Shown piece after piece: positions 6,041 through 7,428 of a DNA stretch of 7,428 nucleotides. Both the position numbers and the translations under genes were made by a program. The stretch is from CAIVPM01 sp049242885. Its GTDB lineage: Bacteria > Bacteroidota > Bacteroidia > Chitinophagales > Chitinophagaceae. The stretch's first letter is position 1, and each line of letters opens with the position of its first letter. The stretch spans positions 1 through 7,428 of the forward strand of contig JBMLOQ010000088.1 in NCBI GenBank assembly GCA_049242885.1. The letters are read 5' to 3'. The notes beneath the pieces are model-generated. The model was given only the letters and a program-made list of their open reading frames with translations, was not told the origin of the DNA and ran no database searches.

Positions 6041-6598
6041 ATGAAAAGTATTTTTGCACTCTTACTAAGCCTAATGTCTTGCATTGTTTTTGCTCAGCAA
6101 AAGCCAACTGAACTAGATAAAAGTCCTATGGACGAAAGCTTTTGGCCCATAAATTATCCTGTACAAAAACTTAATGGCAAAACTAAACCAATGCCCATTG
6201 CTAGGGTGATTTATAGTAGACCACAAAAAAATGGAAGGGTGATTTTTGATGGTATAATTAAATACAACGAACTATGGCGATTAGGGGCAAATGAAGCAAC
6301 TGAAGTTGAATTTTTTCAAAATGTAAAAATTAATGGAAAACAAGTGCTTAAAGGGAGATATACTTTGTTTTGTATACCCAAAGAAAACAGTTGGACGATT
6401 ATTGTAAGTAAAGACAATTTTTGCTGGGGCAACTACTCGTACAATCAAAAAAATGATTTAACAAGGGTTGAGGTTAAAGTAGAAAAAAATATAGAAATAG
6501 TTGAAAACTTTACTATTTATTTCGATGAAACAAAAACTGGCTCTAATCTTGTCATTATGTGGGACGATGCAAAAGCAAGCTTACCAATTAGTTTGTAG
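6041..6598 (+). CDS. DUF2911 exported protein of unknown function
   Basis: This 185-residue protein has a signal peptide (K2, hydrophobic run to about residue 17, probable cut after FAQ at 17-19), so it should be exported. Cys14 lies in LMSC, but a clear lipobox is lacking, and the hydrophobic run continues past it to an ordinary FAQ cleavage site. The mature part shows the DUF2911 pattern: ARVIYSRPQKNGRVIFDG (54-71), ELWRLGANEATEVEF (77-91), GRYTLFCIP (105-113), SWTIIVS (117-123), WGNYSY (129-134), DLTRVEV (139-145) and a final MWDDAKASLPI (173-183). DUF2911 proteins are common in Bacteroidota, are predicted to be mostly beta-sheet, and have no established biochemical role that I know of. 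The conserved WRLGANE and the invariant tryptophans suggest a binding surface. It is tightly linked to rpiB (14 bp), but I see no functional connection. Confidence 0.88.
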   Translation: MKSIFALLLSLMSCIVFAQQKPTELDKSPMDESFWPINYPVQKLNGKTKPMPIARVIYSRPQKNGRVIFDGIIKYNELWRLGANEATEVEFFQNVKINGKQVLKGRYTLFCIPKENSWTIIVSKDNFCWGNYSYNQKNDLTRVEVKVEKNIEIVENFTIYFDETKTGSNLVIMWDDAKASLPISL

Positions 6599-6656
6599 AA
6601 TTTGGAGTTTTTATTCTCCTTTAAATACACAATAGTTCAATCTAAATACTTAAAAA

Positions 6657-7428
6657 ATGAAATTAGAAACAACAATTATACATGCAGGAATGACTCCAGA
6701 TCCTTCTACAGGTTCTGTAATGATACCCATTTACCAAACTAGTACTTATGTACAAGCTGCACCAGGACAACACAAAGGATACGAATATGCCCGAAGTCAA
6801 AACCCAACACGTTTTGCATTAGAAGAAGCATATGCAAAAATTGAAAATGGCAACTATGGCTTGGCGTTTAGTAGTGGCGTTGCAGCTACAGATGCTGTAA
6901 TAAAATTGTTAAAACCAGGCGACGAAGTAATTGCTGCTAGTGACATGTATGGTGGAACCTATAGATTATTTAGTAAAATATTTGAAAAATTTGGTATTAA
7001 GTTTCATTATGTGAATATGCAAGATGCTAATAACATAATACCTTTTATTAATGGCAATACTAAATTAATTTGGACAGAAACGCCGACAAACCCATTAATG
7101 AACATAAGCGATATACAAGCTATTGCAACCATTGCCAAACAAAACCAAATACTACTTTGTGTAGATAATACTTTTGCCTCGCCCTATTTACAAAATCCAT
7201 TAAACCAAGGTGCCGATATTGTAATGCATAGTGCTACAAAATATTTGAGTGGTCATAGCGATGTAATACAAGGTTGTTTGGTAATGAACGATAAGCAACT
7301 TAGAGATGATTTATATTTTATTCAAAAAAGTTGTGGTGCAGTACCAGGCCCTCAAGATTGTTTTTTAGTTTTAAGAGGTATTAAAACGTTACATGTTCGT
7401 ATGCAACGTCATTGTGAAAATGGAGAAA
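6657..7428 (+). CDS. Cystathionine gamma-synthase/lyase-family PLP enzyme, 3' end cut by the window
   Basis: The frame opens at ATG 6657 and stays open to the window edge, giving the first 257 residues of a protein that is normally about 380 long. It belongs to the Cys/Met-metabolism PLP family (MetB, MetC, CGL, MetZ-type sulfhydrylases). Seen are TIIHAGMTPDPSTGSV (6-21), the phosphate-binding YEYARSQNPTR (42-52) with Y44 and R46, FSSGVAA (71-77), DMYGGTYRLF (96-105), ETPTNPLM (141-148), D170 in VDNTFASPY to hold the PLP ring nitrogen, and the cofactor lysine K195 in SATKYLSGHSDV (192-203). These point to synthesis or breakdown of cystathionine, or direct sulfhydrylation, in methionine/cysteine metabolism. 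The members cannot be told apart from this part alone; cystathionine gamma-synthase or gamma-lyase is likeliest. It follows the DUF2911 gene by 58 bp, with no consensus -7 element in the gap. Confidence 0.93.
   Translation, partial: MKLETTIIHAGMTPDPSTGSVMIPIYQTSTYVQAAPGQHKGYEYARSQNPTRFALEEAYAKIENGNYGLAFSSGVAATDAVIKLLKPGDEVIAASDMYGGTYRLFSKIFEKFGIKFHYVNMQDANNIIPFINGNTKLIWTETPTNPLMNISDIQAIATIAKQNQILLCVDNTFASPYLQNPLNQGADIVMHSATKYLSGHSDVIQGCLVMNDKQLRDDLYFIQKSCGAVPGPQDCFLVLRGIKTLHVRMQRHCENGE

Noticed and set aside
6041..6100. Lipoprotein signal at Cys14 of the DUF2911 protein
   Set aside because: LMSC is a poor lipobox and the hydrophobic core continues past the cysteine to a normal FAQ cleavage site.
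6604..6619. GGAG...CTCC hairpin after the DUF2911 gene as a terminator
   Set aside because: It is a 4-bp stem with an 8-base loop followed by only three T residues, which is not convincing.

Overview
The window reads as an ordinary, gene-dense stretch of chromosome from a low-GC member of the Bacteroidota, probably near Chitinophagales. That placement is an inference from several signs. Start codons lack Shine-Dalgarno sequences and tend to have A/T-rich leaders. Matches to the Bacteroidota -7 promoter element TAnnTTTG sit just upstream of two starts. A DUF2911 protein typical of that phylum is present, and the RecR, TadA and RpiB proteins look like Bacteroidota versions. No rRNA, tRNA, CRISPR array, insertion sequence or prophage gene is visible.

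Layout. On the minus strand are a secreted papain-like cysteine protease (58-1368) and, upstream of it, an LDH2/malate dehydrogenase-family NAD(P)-dependent oxidoreductase (1547-2620), separated by a 178-bp gap. On the plus strand, divergent from the oxidoreductase across 53 bp, is recR (2674-3288). After it come a TetR-family regulator (3364-3957) with a palindromic operator in front of it, paaE (3968-5032) and tadA (5042-5515); the last three are 9-10 bp apart and could be one transcript. Next are rpiB (5580-6026) and a DUF2911 exported protein (6041-6598), 14 bp apart. Last is the 5' part of a cystathionine gamma-synthase/lyase-family PLP enzyme (6657 to the window end), which runs off the edge.

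How the genes relate. Most are unrelated housekeeping functions: DNA repair (RecR), tRNA editing (TadA), pentose phosphate isomerisation (RpiB) and sulfur amino acid metabolism (the PLP enzyme). The one coherent regulatory unit is TetR-paaE. A perfect 5-bp inverted repeat with a 4-bp centre lies immediately upstream of, and close against, the regulator's -7 element. It resembles the recalled operator of the phenylacetate regulator PaaR, and the next gene encodes the reductase of the phenylacetyl-CoA epoxidase. The catalytic paaABCD genes are not in this window.

There is no gene-free stretch longer than 300 bp. Bases 1-57 hold no supported gene. I found no convincing undescribed multi-gene system. 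The best leads are the operator/promoter architecture, the apparently leaderless promoters, and the protease, which has no room for a propeptide and carries an unassigned C-terminal region.
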